A stretch of DNA of 64,000 nt, taken from contig ARYC01000468.1 in the NCBI GenBank assembly GCA_000711775.1, forward strand, positions 1-64,000, given 5' to 3'. The translations under genes and the position numbers were made by a program. This document shows, one piece after another, positions 1-12,446 of the stretch. The notes under the pieces are model-generated. The model worked only from the letters and a program-made list of their open reading frames with translations. It had not been told where the DNA came from and did no database searches. This DNA is from Oxytricha trifallax. Taxonomy: Eukaryota > Ciliophora > Spirotrichea > Sporadotrichida > Oxytrichidae. Positions within the stretch are counted from its first letter, which is position 1; each line of letters begins with the position of its first letter.

Positions 1-99
1 GACCTACTGGAGATCAACCTGAATAAGATAGTAAGAGAATGATGGAAGAACTTTCTCCAAGTTTCAAAGTTTGATTTCCATTTTTATCAATCTATCTCC

Positions 100-270
100 A
101 TTAAATTCCTCCTAATAATGTTTAATTATTTTAGGAGGTCCTCCAAATTGAGTTCGAACTTTATTAGGAGTTAAATTTTAAAGTTAAAACTTAATTAGGA
201 GAATATTAAATTTAAAAATGTTTAATAACTTTACCTCCAAATTAAGTTCAAACTTGATTTGGAGGACCTC
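100..270. repeat. Palindromic GGAGGACCTCC motifs between divergent TBE genes
   Basis: Repeated TTAGGAG / GGAGGTCCTCC / GGAGGACCTCC half-sites lie between the divergent 22-kDa and 57-kDa genes of TBE a. The equivalent gap in TBE b (10140-10260) has the same motif, while TBEs c, d and e carry different palindromes. The position suggests a bidirectional promoter or a protein-binding array; that role is inferred. Confidence 0.6.
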
Positions 271-473
271 CTAGAGAAACAAAACTTCATTAGGTGTATT
301 TTAATTTACTAAAATGTATAAAATTCTCATAAAATATGTCAACTTACAGTCTTTTATGGTTAGTTAATTTTCTTACCTCTCAGCAAAGAATCTACCTGAA
401 TGTCTTATACTCGACTACTATAGTTTATCTAGGTAGATTTTATCATTATTATAATAAATATCAGAAAACTAAA

Positions 474-1917
474 ATGAGCGCTAACCTGTTAAGAAGAGCG
501 GCATTACTTGGATCAAGTCAATAAAAGTTATCATTCCAGAAACCAAGTAAAGTAGAGACCAGAGACGCTTATACTCAGTGGGAGTCTACTTATGACAACT
601 TTGATCAGTCTAGCTTTGAGATTTAAATATAAGTTAAGTAGGAGGTTATCAAAGAAGCTGCACAAATTGAGGAGGAGGTTAAACAACCCGCCATAGAGCA
701 TTAATAAATCCCAGGCCAAAGTTGACTATTAATGCAAAGAATGCAATAAAGTTTTCCCTTACAAGTCAACTTATAAGAGACACTTGAGAGATATACACAA
801 CGATATGCCCAAGTTATATCTCAAGCATTAAAAAGAAGATGGGAAGTATGTCTTTGAGTTCTGTAAGAAGCCATATTCTCATACTAGAGACCTCAAAGTG
901 CACTTAAAGAAAAAGCACAATTAAAATTTTGTCTTTATTCATGAACCTACAGGGAATAGATTCAACTAAAAGAGAAGATCAAGAAAAACAATGGAGTCTC
1001 TTAGAGTTGAAGTCTAGAAGTAAGTTAAAATGAAGAAAGCAGTCAAGAACCTTCCAGTCTCTGAGATCAATAAAATCATGGTTAAAATAGAGGCAATAAA
1101 AATTCCCATAATAAAAATCATTGACTTAGATTCTTGCCTAGAAAGCTACCTCACTCTAGAAGATAAAATAGAGAAGAGAGTCATTACTGATGACTAATAT
1201 GCTTATAATATATCCTTTCAATTACTTCCTTGCTGATGAAAAGTTCCAAATGGAATTTGATAATGAGTATTATGCTCTATAAAAGGCAAAGTTAAATGAG
1301 TGCAGGCATATCATCTAGCTTGATGCTATTTTACTTGGTAAAGATCATGTAGCCTTCAGGCTTCCTTTACTTGAAATGACTTACAGAGAAATCTTATCTC
1401 ACAATAGATGTCAGAGATAAATTAGCTAGATAGTATAGCAGATAGTTGAAGGAATTGAAAAGCTTCACAAGCTAGGTTATGTTCATAGAGACTTAAAGCC
1501 AGAGAACATCATGATGAACTTTCAGCTCTTAAAGTTTATATTATTGACTTCAACAGAGCTCAAAGAGTGCAAGCCTCTGCAAAAGGAAATGTATACGGCA
1601 CTCCTGGATATTTCCCAGAGAGAGAGAATTGGAGAGATGGAGACACTTAATGGGATATCTGGACTCTAGCAGTAATAATAATGAGAGCGACATGCCAAGA
1701 AACGATTACTTTAGCTGCAGAGGTGAGAGAGATTCTAAGCAAAGAATAAAACAAGATCTCGATAAAAATAAAATAAATGGAGGACTCAGAGAACTTGCAT
1801 ACTCAACTATTATCAAGCCAAGCTAAGAGAATTAACAAACAATAGAAAATCAAACATCAACTTAGAAAGATAAAATTCAGAGAACTGCCACATGACTCTA
1901 AGCTTATGTTTGTGTGA
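474..1917 (+). pseudogene. TBE '57-kDa' zinc-finger/kinase-like protein (frameshifted)
   Basis: With TAA/TAG read as Gln, translation starts MSANLLRRAALLGSSQ and the terminal TGA is at 1915. A C2H2 finger (CKECNKVFPYKSTYKRHLRD, then IH) is followed by a second finger whose first Cys is lost (FEFCKKPYSHTRDLKVHLKK). After a linker comes a protein-kinase-like domain with VHRDLKPENIM and IDFNRAQ, so the catalytic Asp and Asn are present but DFG is DFN. There are breaks near 715, where TGA precedes finger 1, and near 1530, just after the HRD loop. Length matches the ~482-codon family norm. The role is a TBE accessory protein of unresolved biochemical function. Confidence 0.85.
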
Positions 1918-2080
1918 AATATCTTAAAAACTCGCTTATTATACTCACTTAAAATACAGATATTTAAACATAAAACCCTACATAAACCCTATTAAAACCC
2001 TAATAAAGTATGCACTAATAGTCTACTTTTATCAATCAAAAACTCAATCAAACTACTGAAAGGGTTTTGGGGTTTTGATT

Positions 2081-5000
2081 TTATCTTGACGATTTCTTCT
2101 CTTTACTTAAAATTAATAAAAAAGTATTTAATGATTTGAATTTACTGAGTTTTTTAAAGGATATCTAATCTTGGGATATGTGGTTTAAAATAAACTGAAT
2201 AATTTTTTTAGAAAATATATATATTTAATTTATATAATTTTCATTAACAAAATCATATATATAACTTGTATCAATAAAATATAAAATTCAATATTTATAT
2301 TAGTCATTCCTCTATTTTGTAAATGAACTTTATTTAAAATTTAGTGGATAATTTATTAAATTATAATTTTTACATACATTTTAGTCTAAAATTAACATAT
2401 TTAAATTATGAATGCTTATTAATCATTTATTAGTGCTAAAGATTTATTTTTTTAATAAAATTTTTAATGTTTTTTAAGTCATAAAAACAGAATAATAGAT
2501 TTTCTGAATTTTTTTCTGCAATTTTTCAAAATTTACTATATTTAAAGAAGGCATGGTATAATGATATTGACTTTAGTTTCAATATTTTTGTTTTTAAAAG
2601 CAAAATTACAGCTATGACTCTGAAATTTTAATTTATTTAGAAATTATAATACTAAATTATAATTAAAAATCAAATTTTGGTAGAACACTACCCATAATCT
2701 CTTAAAAGGCATCATTAAAAATCTAGATAATCTTTAAGAGTAGGTTCCGATATTTAAACCATAAAGATATCAAGTCATTCAATTTATTTAATTTTATTAT
2801 CAAATGTTATCGGGCATTTCTGAGATAAAAATTTATAGGCTTCTACTAATAATTTATTAAGTTTATTATACTACCATTTAATAATAAAATTAATTAAAAA
2901 TAATAAAAAATCAACATAAATTCCACCTGATAAAAATAAGCAAAAGAATTATTCTAGATCAATTTAATCAATTATTTATATATTTATTTTTATTTTTAAA
3001 TAATTATTTAGGGGGTCTATATTGAAAAACATTATAAAATCTTGAACTTCATCCATTTTATCAGAAACTTTTTCAGAGATTTAGTTAGAACCAATTAATG
3101 TAATTTAAAATATATATAAAGACACAATAGAAATTAATATAACCAAGATATAAATTCATTATCATGCTCATTCTTTCAGTATTTCCTTAAAAGTAATGAT
3201 AAACTATTACTAATATTAAATAAAGGAAATTATTTAAACAATAATATCATTTTTGACTTTGTTTTGAAAGAATTTAATAATATCTTGTTAAGGGTTTATT
3301 GTTTCAGCCAATTAAAAATCATAAAGTTCATATTAAAATTATTTAATATTTAGTTAAACAAATATAAGATAAAATACAATATTAGACATATCTAATTATG
3401 TATTTAATATTTAATTTAGTCAATTTGAAGCTGGAATTGCAAAAGTTTTAGATATTATATTGAATTACGATATAATTATTATTCAGATATAAATAAATTT
3501 TTAATATTAAGGGCATACATCTTAGTATAGTCAAATAAAGATTCAATTCCATCAATTGTCAAGTAAAATTAGTAATTTTACATAAATTTTCATTTTAGTT
3601 TTTGCATATCAGATAATATCTCAAATTTTTATATTAAATATTAATGATTTATTTTAACCCATAGTTTACTTAACTTTTAAATTTTGAAATATTCCTAAAA
3701 TATTTAGAAAATTATTCCAAGGCTGTGCAAATACTAAATGTTCTATCTCGCTGAAATACTTTAATAAATTTACTTATTGATCTACTCACATATTCAATAA
3801 TAATTATATTTTTATTTTTTTTTTAATGATCAATAGAGTTGAATATAAAACAAGTAATTTTAAATAAATCAATAATTTTGTCTTTTATGATAATAAGTAG
3901 TGGAAGAAAAAAAGTAAAACAATTCAGTAATAAAAAACAATATATATATATATAAGAAAATTTTTAAAATACAAAATTATTTGTTTTTAACATAAATCTC
4001 ATTAAAGAATTTAATACAACAGTAAGATATTAGAAATAATTTAAATATTAGTCTAATAAATTCAGTTGTTTTTTTAAGTAGTATATATGTCTTGCCAAAT
4101 GTATTTTTCTTTAAAGGATTTAAATAATAATCAAGGATATCAATTATCTTATACTTTTTATTATTTTTGAAATTTTAAATAATCTTATTAAAGTTTTAAA
4201 TTTCAATTTAATTGTATTCTCAATTAATTTTTTTTACAAAAATTAAATTATACACCAAATATTAATTTTTATTTTGAATTCAAAGTAACTCTGTTAGCTT
4301 TTATTTTATTATCATATTCAAATTCACAGTACTTTTATGACTCCGAATTATTGTAGTCAACCGAAAAATTAAAATTTATTATTAATTTAATATCTATTTT
4401 TTAGCTCTTTAAAATAAAAAAGCATATGCTAATTATATATAATTTCGCCTGCCTTCAATCACAGATTAAGGCAAAAATAATTAATCAGTTTTATAATATA
4501 TGAAGAATTTAATTAAATTTATTTGTAGGCAAATTTACTAAAAATAGTTCAATATTCCCTTATTTGGTTTTATGAAATGAAAATTTCTCTGGATTTATCA
4601 CGTCTATGATAAAATAATTATAAATATTAATTAAGTAAAATATAAGTCTTTTATGTGATTTGTTACAATTTAAAAAAATAAGGATTTTTAAATCATTAGC
4701 AAATTATATTAAAAAAAGTAATAATCACTCTTATAGAAAATATATAGAAATAGAGTAATATATTCGACTGCATACTATGACTGAATCTTAAGAAATTTGT
4801 ATATTTTCTTTAAATTTTTCGATTTTAAATTATAAAAAATTATTATGACTAAACTTATTTAAACTATCAAGCAAGAATTAAACTTTTAAAATTTTTTATT
4901 TTAATGTAAAATAAAAAGCAAAAATTTTAGATTTAAGTCTATAATATATAAACAATAATTTGAAGAAAAAAAGATTTTTTTATAATATATATTAAAATTT

Positions 5001-8000
5001 TCTTTTTATTCATAATAATGATCTCAGTGTATTTATAGCTCATAAAATCTTAATCATAATTTTAATCTTCAACTTTTATAAAGATATTCTTGATGTTTAC
5101 ATTCTTTGTTTTTCTTAACAGTTTATAGTCTCTAAGAATTTCTAATTAGTTTTAGTTTTTCACGCTAACTTCGATATTCTTGTAGTAATTAATTCCTATT
5201 TTTATAATTAATAATTATATAAGTATTGTATAAATAAACATTATAAATAATTATTCATAATTTATAATAAAAAAACTTTAAATTTATAATTAATCTATTA
5301 AACTAAATACTAATACTTATTAAACTTATCAAAAATGGAAACATGATTAAAAGCAGTTTCATCTTCTTCTTCCTCGTCATCTTCATCCTCATCCTAGTCA
5401 ATCCCCTGCCCCTCCAAGTGTAGCCTTGCGAAGCTTCAGTCTACTGACACCTCAGGTCCTACCAGGTAGGACCGCTAAAAAATCTTTTCATATATCTTTT
5501 TTGAAACTTACATTTTATGTGAGTGCTGTTGGTCCATCTGCGTCTGATTAGTTAGAATACCTTTTAATATATTAAGTTTTTTATTAAATTAATTAATTTC
5601 CTATTATAAATCATGATTATAATTGCACCCATCAATGAAATACTACTAACCAAAACTATTGTAAAGCTAAGTTCCTTTATCCTCGAATCTAATTAGCTGT
5701 GCTTTATAAATGCATTTTGGGATATTTTCTAATTGATACTAGGCAATTTTTTCATGGTTTTAAATCTATGAAAATATTTTAAGAATAAAATAAAATTGTA
5801 TAAAATCATTATGACTTGGAGAATTAAGTTAAATGATAAATTTTAAAAATTATAAATTCTATAAGTGATTCGATTGTGTCTTAAAAAATAAATATATAAA
5901 TAAAAAAAATCTAAAGTTTTCTTATTTAACTTTCAAATATATTCAACTTAGGGGGTAAATGAGAACGAAAATTTTATATAGATATTATTGAACATTATTC
6001 ATTAAGAAAATAATTTCTATAAAATTTAAAGAGTAAACTATGTATAGAAATCCTGTAAAAACAAACATGCTACTTATTAATTCAAATATTAAATAAGTAT
6101 TAATTTATTGTAAAGAAGAAATTTCTTAAAAAAATCCTTGAAATTTATCAAATTTGGCAAATAAATTATATTAAATTAAATCGAGTATTGACGATACTAC
6201 TTATTTAAGGAATATAGAATTCTTGGAATGCTTTGAAAAGCCTCTTCATCATTTTATCTGTCTTAACCTGACATAAAACTAAGCAAATTTTAATAATTCA
6301 AAAATAGTTTTATTTAAGTTTACCATGAATGAGAACATCATATATCGAATATTTGATATTTAATTTTCATATTTATAAAAATCATTTCATAGTTATAGTA
6401 ATACTCCAATATTAAATCTATCATATTATTAATTAATTGATTAAAATTAATCAACTAAATTTAAAAATAATTTTCCTAGTTTTAGACTCATTTTTTATTA
6501 AATTTATGTAATCAGGATATTTATTTCTTTTATATCTATTAACCATCAACTTCAAATTCATGTATTTTATCATATAGATTAATTTGAATTCAGAAATAAT
6601 TAAATGTTTAACAGAAATTTCTCAATATATTGATAAAACTGAATTAAAAAATGAATCATGTCATTATTTAGCTTAGAAAAATCATTGCTCTATTTTGCTT
6701 AAAATATAAAAGCATTCTAAATTTAATAAAATCATTAAAAATTTATTAAAATGGTCAGATTTAAATATGATAGTTCTAATCTATGTCTTGGAAATTTCAT
6801 CTTAAGTTTTTACAGGTTTTAAAAGCCAAGATTAAATTTTTACTAATAAATTCAAGCCTAATTTTGTATTTTTTAATATAAAATAATTCATAATAAATAT
6901 AAGATACGATTATTCACTATGAAGATGTATTGGTAATTGTCTTTCCCTCAAGAATTATTCTAACAAGTCATAGCTCATCTTAATATTGCAATAAAATGAT
7001 TTTATATTTTGCCTTTGTATCAACATTGAATAAATCTAGTCTTCAAAGTCTAATCTTTAAATATTAAAATATATTTAATGTAAATATCTTTGACTCATGA
7101 ACTGGATGTTTAATACTTTTAACATGTTTAATTTACTTAAGCACTCATCGTTGAGATAATCATTTTTATTAATATTTTGAATATTTATTTAAATATAAAC
7201 CTCTTGAATTACAAAATTAAATGCAATTTATTTATAAGATATTGAAAATCCTCTCCACTATCACTTTCATATAGAATCTAATTTTTAATATTTAATTTAA
7301 TTATAATCTTAAGCGACCTTAAATTTGTGAATTTACTGATATTTTTATAAATTTCTTAATTCATTCCAATTGTATAATTTTTTCTGTTTCCTAACTTATA
7401 TCTGTCCTCATTCCCCAAGTTTTCAATTTCAAATTATAAAATAAATATATAAAAATATTTAAAAAATGCTTAATTTAAACTTTAAGATTTACAAAAATAT
7501 AATGAAATTATATAATAAATTAGTGTACAATTTAATTTACTTTTCTAATTTGGACTGATTTAGGATCCTACTCTACTAATTATTCATTATTAAAGTAATT
7601 CTATTCATAGTGATGCTATACAGCACCTCCAATTAAATAAATTAAATATCTTAAAAATTAATTACCTGCTTAATTATATAAATTATTAAATTGAAATTTT
7701 TAATCTTAATAAAAATCATACAATTATTTTTTAGCAAAACATTTTATAAATAATTTAATTACAATTTACAAAACTTATTAAGGTTTTAAATCATAAATAT
7801 TAGATTTCTGAGCTTTTTACTATTAAGCTGTTGACAAATTAATTTATAAATATGGTCATAAGAAACATTTAGAACTTAAAATTTATTATAAACTGACAAA
7901 GCTCTAATATTTTGTCAGCTTATTCTTAATTTATTATATCTCCTATAGATTTGATATTTCTGATTTAAAAAAACATATGAAAATTAAAAACTTAGTTTAT

Positions 8001-8416
8001 GAAATTCTGATGTATTCAAATGTTTCAAGCGTCTACAATATATAAAAAATTTTAAAAGTTAAAAAAATATAAACTAAATTATATTTATCAATTAATAAGA
8101 TAAATAGTGAATGAAGCGTGGATAAAAGTTATTATTTGATTGATATTTTCCACTGAATTTGTTTATTCTGATATAATTAATTCCAATAATCTCTTGAATT
8201 TATAATTATAATCATTACAATATGAATCTTAATCAAAAATTTAAGAAAATTTAGAGTATTATAATAAATCACTTATCTTCATATTTTAAACTCTTATTTC
8301 TGGATTTTAAGCTTTAAACTTGTTCTTAAGATTACTTAATACTACCCTCACCAATCTCTATCTACACTTGAGTTTAACAATCAATTAAGCTCCTAGCTTG
8401 CATACAGGACAAGTGT
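2081..8416 (-). CDS. Paralogue unit A: segmented LRR-like gene (MDS/IES structure)
   Basis: About 30 short blocks that are conserved in frame between units are separated by diverged AT-rich spacers. Read on the minus strand from 8416 downward, blocks include KLGAQLIVKLKCRQRLVRVV (8270-8416), FKRLLELIISEQTNSVENIN (8100-8205), IRNIKSIGDIINQEQADKIL (7895-7960), ISKFTNLRSLKI (7310-7360), NDECLSKLNMLKVLNIQFMS (7075-7165), QNIKSFYCNIKMSYDLLEQF (6900-7060), FQNLQKLK (6755-6850), NYYKNIEVSVKNQNQLEILR (5015-5190) and a block at 2700-2760. The spacing of Leu, Asn and Ile suggests leucine-rich-repeat-like strands, but the family is not recognised. Minus-strand coding is supported because TGA is avoided in the shared frame. 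The left end is interrupted by TBE a. Block limits are by eye. Confidence 0.6.
5330..5560 (-). CDS. Extra coding block with acidic tract, unlike the other units
   Basis: A stretch richer in G+C lies in unit A where units BC and D have only a short AT-rich spacer. On the minus strand it reads RLHLEGQGIDQ, then an unbroken run of Asp/Glu, then TAFNHVSIFDK. Upstream (5520-5560) an ATG gives MDQQHSHKM, followed directly by GTAAGT, a good 5' splice site. Candidate acceptors (CTGGTAG, CTGAAG) lie just before the acidic block. It may be an MDS or exon of an unrelated gene lodged in this IES, or an insertion. I do not recognise the protein. Confidence 0.4.
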
Positions 8417-8580
8417 AATAAAAACACCAAAACCCTTTCAGTAGTTTGATTGAGTTTTTGATTGATAAAAAACTGCAATTAACGCATACTTTATTTGGGT
8501 TTTATTCGGATTTATGTAGGAGTTTTATGTTTAAATATTAGTAATTCAAGTGAGTATAACAAGCGAGTTATTTAAATATT

Positions 8581-10027
8581 TCACACAAACATAATTTTAG
8601 AGTCATGCGACAATTCTCTAAATTTTATCTTACTAAGTTGTAGTTTGATTGTATCAAGCGTTGCTTCATTTTTATTGCTTGATTGATTATTGTAGAGTAT
8701 GAAAGCTCTTTTGAGGCCTCCATTGATTTTATTTTTATCGAGATATTGCTTGATTCTTTACATAGAATCTCTCTCATCTTTGCAGCTAAAGTAATCGTTC
8801 CTTGACAAATCACTCCCTATTATTATTGCTGATAATGCCCATATATCCCACGCTATATTTCCATATCCAATCTATTCTTTCGGGGAAATATCCAGGAGTG
8901 CCTTGTACATTTTCCAAGCGCAGAGACTTCCAATCTTTGAACCCTGTTGAAATCAACAATATAGACTCTTAAAGGTTGAAAGTCTATCATTATATTTTCT
9001 GGCTTTTAGTCTCTTTGAACGTACCCGAGCTTGTGAAGCTCTTCTATTCCCTCAACTATCTGTTGTACAATCTAGGCAATTTATCTAGGCATCTGTTGTC
9101 AGATAAAAACTCTCTGTAAGTCATTTCAGTGAGGGGAAGCCTAAATGCTGCATGATTTTTTCCAAGTAAAATGGCATCAAGCTGTATTATATGCCTGCAT
9201 TCTTTAAATTTTGCTTATTAAAGAGTTTAATACTCAATAGCAAATTCTATTTAGAACTTGTCATCAGAAAGAAAGTGATTGAAATAATAAATTTTGTAAA
9301 CGTATTAGTAATCTTTATTAACTCTCTTCTCTATTTTATCCTCTAGAGGGAGGTAGCTTTCAAAACAAGAATCTAAGTAAATAATTTTCATGACACATGA
9401 ATCTTCATTGCCTCGATTATTACCATAATTTTATTAATCTCTGAGACTGGGAGGTTCTTGACAGCTTTCTTCATTTTAACTTGCTTTTATACCTCAACTC
9501 TAAGTGACTCTACTGAGTTTCTTGATCTTCTCTTTAAGAGGAATCTATTCCCAGTAGGTTCATGAATAAACACACATCTTTGATTGTGCTTTTTCTTTAA
9601 GTGCACTTTAAGATCTCTTGTAAGAGAATAAGGCCTCTCACAAAACTCGCAGGCGTACCTGCCATCCTTCTTATAATGCTTGAGGTATAGTCTAGGCATA
9701 TCGTTGCGTATATCTATCAATTGTCTCTTGTAATTTGACTTGTAGAGGAAATCTTTATTTCATTCTTTGCATTAATAGTCAACTTTAGCTAGAGAAGATT
9801 AATGCTTTATGGCGAGTTGTTTTACCTCCTCCTCACTTTCCTCTTTCACTTTGATGACTTCCTTATTAGTTTAAATTAAAATCTCAAAGTTAGACTGGTC
9901 AAAATTGACATTAATAGCTCCCACTAAGTACAAGCGTCTCTGGTCTCGATTTTTTTTGGATCTGGAATGGTAATTTTTATTGGCTTGTTCCAAGTAATGC
10001 CACTCTTTTCAAAAGGTTATCTCTCAT
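8581..10027 (-). pseudogene. TBE b 57-kDa zinc-finger/kinase-like gene
   Basis: The start is MRDNLLKRVALLGTSQ and the end is KIMFV-TGA. The second finger is complete (YACEFCERPYSLTRDLKVHL, then KKKH). Finger 1 has TGA where TBE a has the TGC of its second Cys. The kinase region keeps the family layout of HRD-type loop and DFN, but is degraded around 8950-9050. It is divergently arranged with the 22-kDa gene across a palindrome-rich gap. It is probably non-functional. Confidence 0.8.
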
Positions 10028-10139
10028 TTTAAATTGCAGATATATTTTATTATAATAATGATAAAACTCAGATATAATAGTAGAAGAGGTATGAAAATTA
10101 AATAGCCATAAAAGACTTAGTTGACATATTTTATGAGAA

Positions 10140-10260
10140 TTTTATACGTTTAAGTAAATTAAAATACTCCTAATGAAAGTTTGTTTACTCTAGGAGGTCT
10201 TCTAAATCGAGTTTGAACTTAATTTGGAGGACCTCCTAAAATAATTAAACATTATTAGGA
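10140..10260. repeat. Palindromic GGAGGACCTCC motifs, TBE b
   Basis: Motifs CTAGGAGGTCTTCTAAAT and TTTGGAGGACCTCCTAAA occupy the gap between the divergent 57-kDa and 22-kDa genes. This corresponds to 100-270 in TBE a. Confidence 0.55.
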
Positions 10261-10458
10261 GCAATTTAATGGAGAAAGTTTGATAAAAATGGAAATCAAT
10301 CTGTGAAACTTGGAGCAAGTTTTTCAATGCTTCTCCGCATATCTTTTCAAGGTTGACCTCCAGTAGGTCCTCCCTATTTAGTAGTAAGATTTTAATAAAC
10401 TTAGAATGGATATCCATAATTTTAAATTTCATTAACATTTCTAGAAAGAGGAAGCAAG

Positions 10459-11249
10459 ATGGAGTCTATGAATGATGCAATGAAGAGAATTTAATCTCAA
10501 GATTTAATAGGAAAATTTCGAAGTAAAGAGGACCTTTATAGATATTTGGTATAGCAAGGTAAGTTCTTAAGTAAGATTAATAAATTCATTATAGTTGGAT
10601 TTTTCTTGCCGACTTAGGAGGGAACTAAAATCTCATTCTTAAAAGCCTTACTGAGTGAAGAGAAAAAAGCTTTTAAGTTTAATGAAATTAGGATGATAGA
10701 GATACCTAACTACCCTGAAATATAAGTGAATAACCTATATGACGATGCTATGAGTGATCCAGATGTTGCTCTCTACCTTCCATCAAAGCTGCAACTCTCT
10801 AATAAGTTGCCAGAGAGAAACTTCTTCTTTGGTGTCCTTGGAACTCTGAAACCTGAGTACTTAAATGAAGTTATTTAAGAAGCTCATAAGAAACGCTACA
10901 GCATCTCTCCTGAAGAAAAAGAGAAGCAAGGTATTAAAATAAGTGAGACCTGGCTGTAGGAACTTCAAAAGCATCCTTTCATCTCAAGTAAGCTTAGTCT
11001 TCTAACTTTATAGAAAAACCTGGTACTGCTATATACTTGATGAAAGAGCGCAGCAAATTAAACAGAGAGAGAAAGTCTCAAGTAAAACATGAATTGAGTA
11101 AGAGACTCTTCAAAGATTTATAAAAGCCAGAAGAGATGAACATAGATGCAGGAGCTGGCACTAAGAGAAGAAACATAGGCCCAAGCAAGCCTTAAGAGGA
11201 AGAAAAGAAAGAGAAGCCAAATCCCTTTACGGGCAAATTTAATATGTGA
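10459..11249 (+). CDS. TBE b '22-kDa' protein, two exons, ~254 aa
   Basis: The start is MESMNDAMKRIQSQDLIGKF. Continuous translation reaches ...HPFISS, where an unspliced reading would hit TGATGA near 11036 (about 193 codons, roughly 22 kDa). Removing 10988-11013 (26 nt, GTAAG...TATAG) leaves 765 nt, exactly 255 codons, and continues KKPGTAIYLMKERSKLNRER ... PFTGKFNM-TGA. The downstream frame is conserved in TBEs d, e and f. The function is unknown. It is divergent from the 57-kDa gene and convergent with the transposase. The frame looks intact. Confidence 0.8.
10988..11013 (+). other. Predicted 26-nt spliceosomal intron in the TBE b 22-kDa gene
   Basis: It begins GTAAGC and ends TATAG, with TCTAAC inside as a branch-like site. 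Splicing joins TCA-A to AA-AAA-CCT in frame. Matching introns are at 50937-50962 (d), 35006-35031 (e) and 47130-47157 (f). Confidence 0.7.
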
Positions 11250-11261
11250 ACTTATTCATTC

Positions 11262-12313
11262 GTTTAAATCTAAAACTTATTTATATACACAAAATCTCCC
11301 TTCTTTTGCGCATACTTTAGCTTTATCATCACTGACTCTTTAGCAGCTCTCTTAATAAAATCGACTGTATCTATCTTTAAATCATGCACCAGATGGTATA
11401 GCAGAATTTTCTTATAATGATCTTTCAATAACTCCCAATATAATTCAATTCTATTGAACTAAGGGCTGTTAGGAACATTAAATACAGGTGTTATATTAAG
11501 CCTTTCATATTCCTTCCTTAAGTCTTTAGTTTTATGAACTGACAAGTTATCAACTAATAGAATAATCTCTTGGTCAGAATACTTATCTCTGAGTTATTGC
11601 AATAAATTAATATATTATTCAGTCTTTATAGGACGAGGAATTACATAAGTCTCGAGGCCACTATCTTCACTTATTCCTCCAAGAATAGCATGAGTTCACA
11701 CCTTAACTTTTTAGTCATAAACTTGTATATTACTATACCTCTTGTACCAAGACCTTGATATAAAGGTATTGAATGTAAATACAGCTTCATCAACTTGTAT
11801 GAACTTTATATTATGCTCTTAAAACCTTTGCATTTAATCGAATATATAATTTGAATTAGTCTTGTAAAAATGGAACATTAAAGTCAATCACTCTCTTTAT
11901 GTGATTGACTGTTTTGTAAGAAATTCCATTCTTTTTTTTTATATTTTAGCTATAGATTAAGCAGAGATATGAAGCTCAGGGAATTGTCGATGAAACATCA
12001 CTGATCTTTAGGCCAGAGAGAAATGAGTCTAGTATTATTGCGTTTTAGCATTAATAAGATAGTCAATATTATGATGCTGCTAAAACTTTTAAGGCCTCTT
12101 AGGCTTATAACTAAGTTGCTATCTTTTAAAATTCAAGGCTAAAAAGCAGTGAGACCTAACAGTAGCAGGAGGTTATTGAGCAACCTTGCTATAGATTTAT
12201 ATTCAAGAATAGATTTTATTTTGATCTCCAAATTCATTGCATCCATAACACATCTTAAATAATAAATCTATATGCTCACTGTCATAAAGACCCCAAACCT
12301 AGCATATACTCAT
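11262..12313 (-). pseudogene. TBE b 42-kDa transposase, degraded
   Basis: The start is MSICQVWGLYDSEHIDLLFK. In places the frame follows the TBE transposase, a DDE enzyme of the IS630/Tc1/mariner group that cuts and pastes the element. The C-terminal part aligns with the intact family sequence (HDLKIDTVDFIKRAAKESV), but the usual final TGA is lost by a shift and an early TGA interrupts the N-terminal part. It converges on the 22-kDa gene. This copy is probably inactive. Confidence 0.75.
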
Positions 12314-12446
12314 TTAAATTACTAATATTTAAACTTTAAACCCCTACATAAACCCTATTAAAACCCTAATAAAGTATGCATTAATAGTCTAATTTTATCA
12401 ATCAAAAACTCAATCAAACTACTAAAAGAGTTTTGGGGTCTTGAAT

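Larger units (their letters stand above)
1..2077 (+). mobile_element. TBE transposon a (right part, cut by window edge)
   Basis: This is the right-hand part of a TBE DNA transposon. It ends in GGGTTTTGGGGTTTTG, the complement of the C4A4C4 terminal repeat, followed by ATT (2078-2080), the usual 3-bp ANT duplication. Visible parts are the region upstream of the 22-kDa gene (1-180), a palindrome-rich intergenic stretch and the 57-kDa gene. The layout mirrors TBE b at 8420-12443 in the opposite orientation, and the same GGAGGACCTCC motifs place both in one lineage. The transposase and 22-kDa genes lie outside the window. It is inserted into the 3' part (minus-strand sense) of paralogue unit A. 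Confidence 0.9.
8420..12443 (-). mobile_element. TBE transposon b (complete, old)
   Basis: This is a 4.0-kb element between AAT duplications (8417-8419, 12444-12446). Both telomere-like ends have mutated: the left reads AAAAACACCAAAACCCTTT and the right GAGTTTTGGGGTCTTG. All three TBE genes are present: 57-kDa (minus), 22-kDa (plus) and transposase (minus). Degraded termini and several in-frame TGAs suggest an older insertion than TBEs c, d and e. It lies between paralogue unit BC and unit A. Confidence 0.92.
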
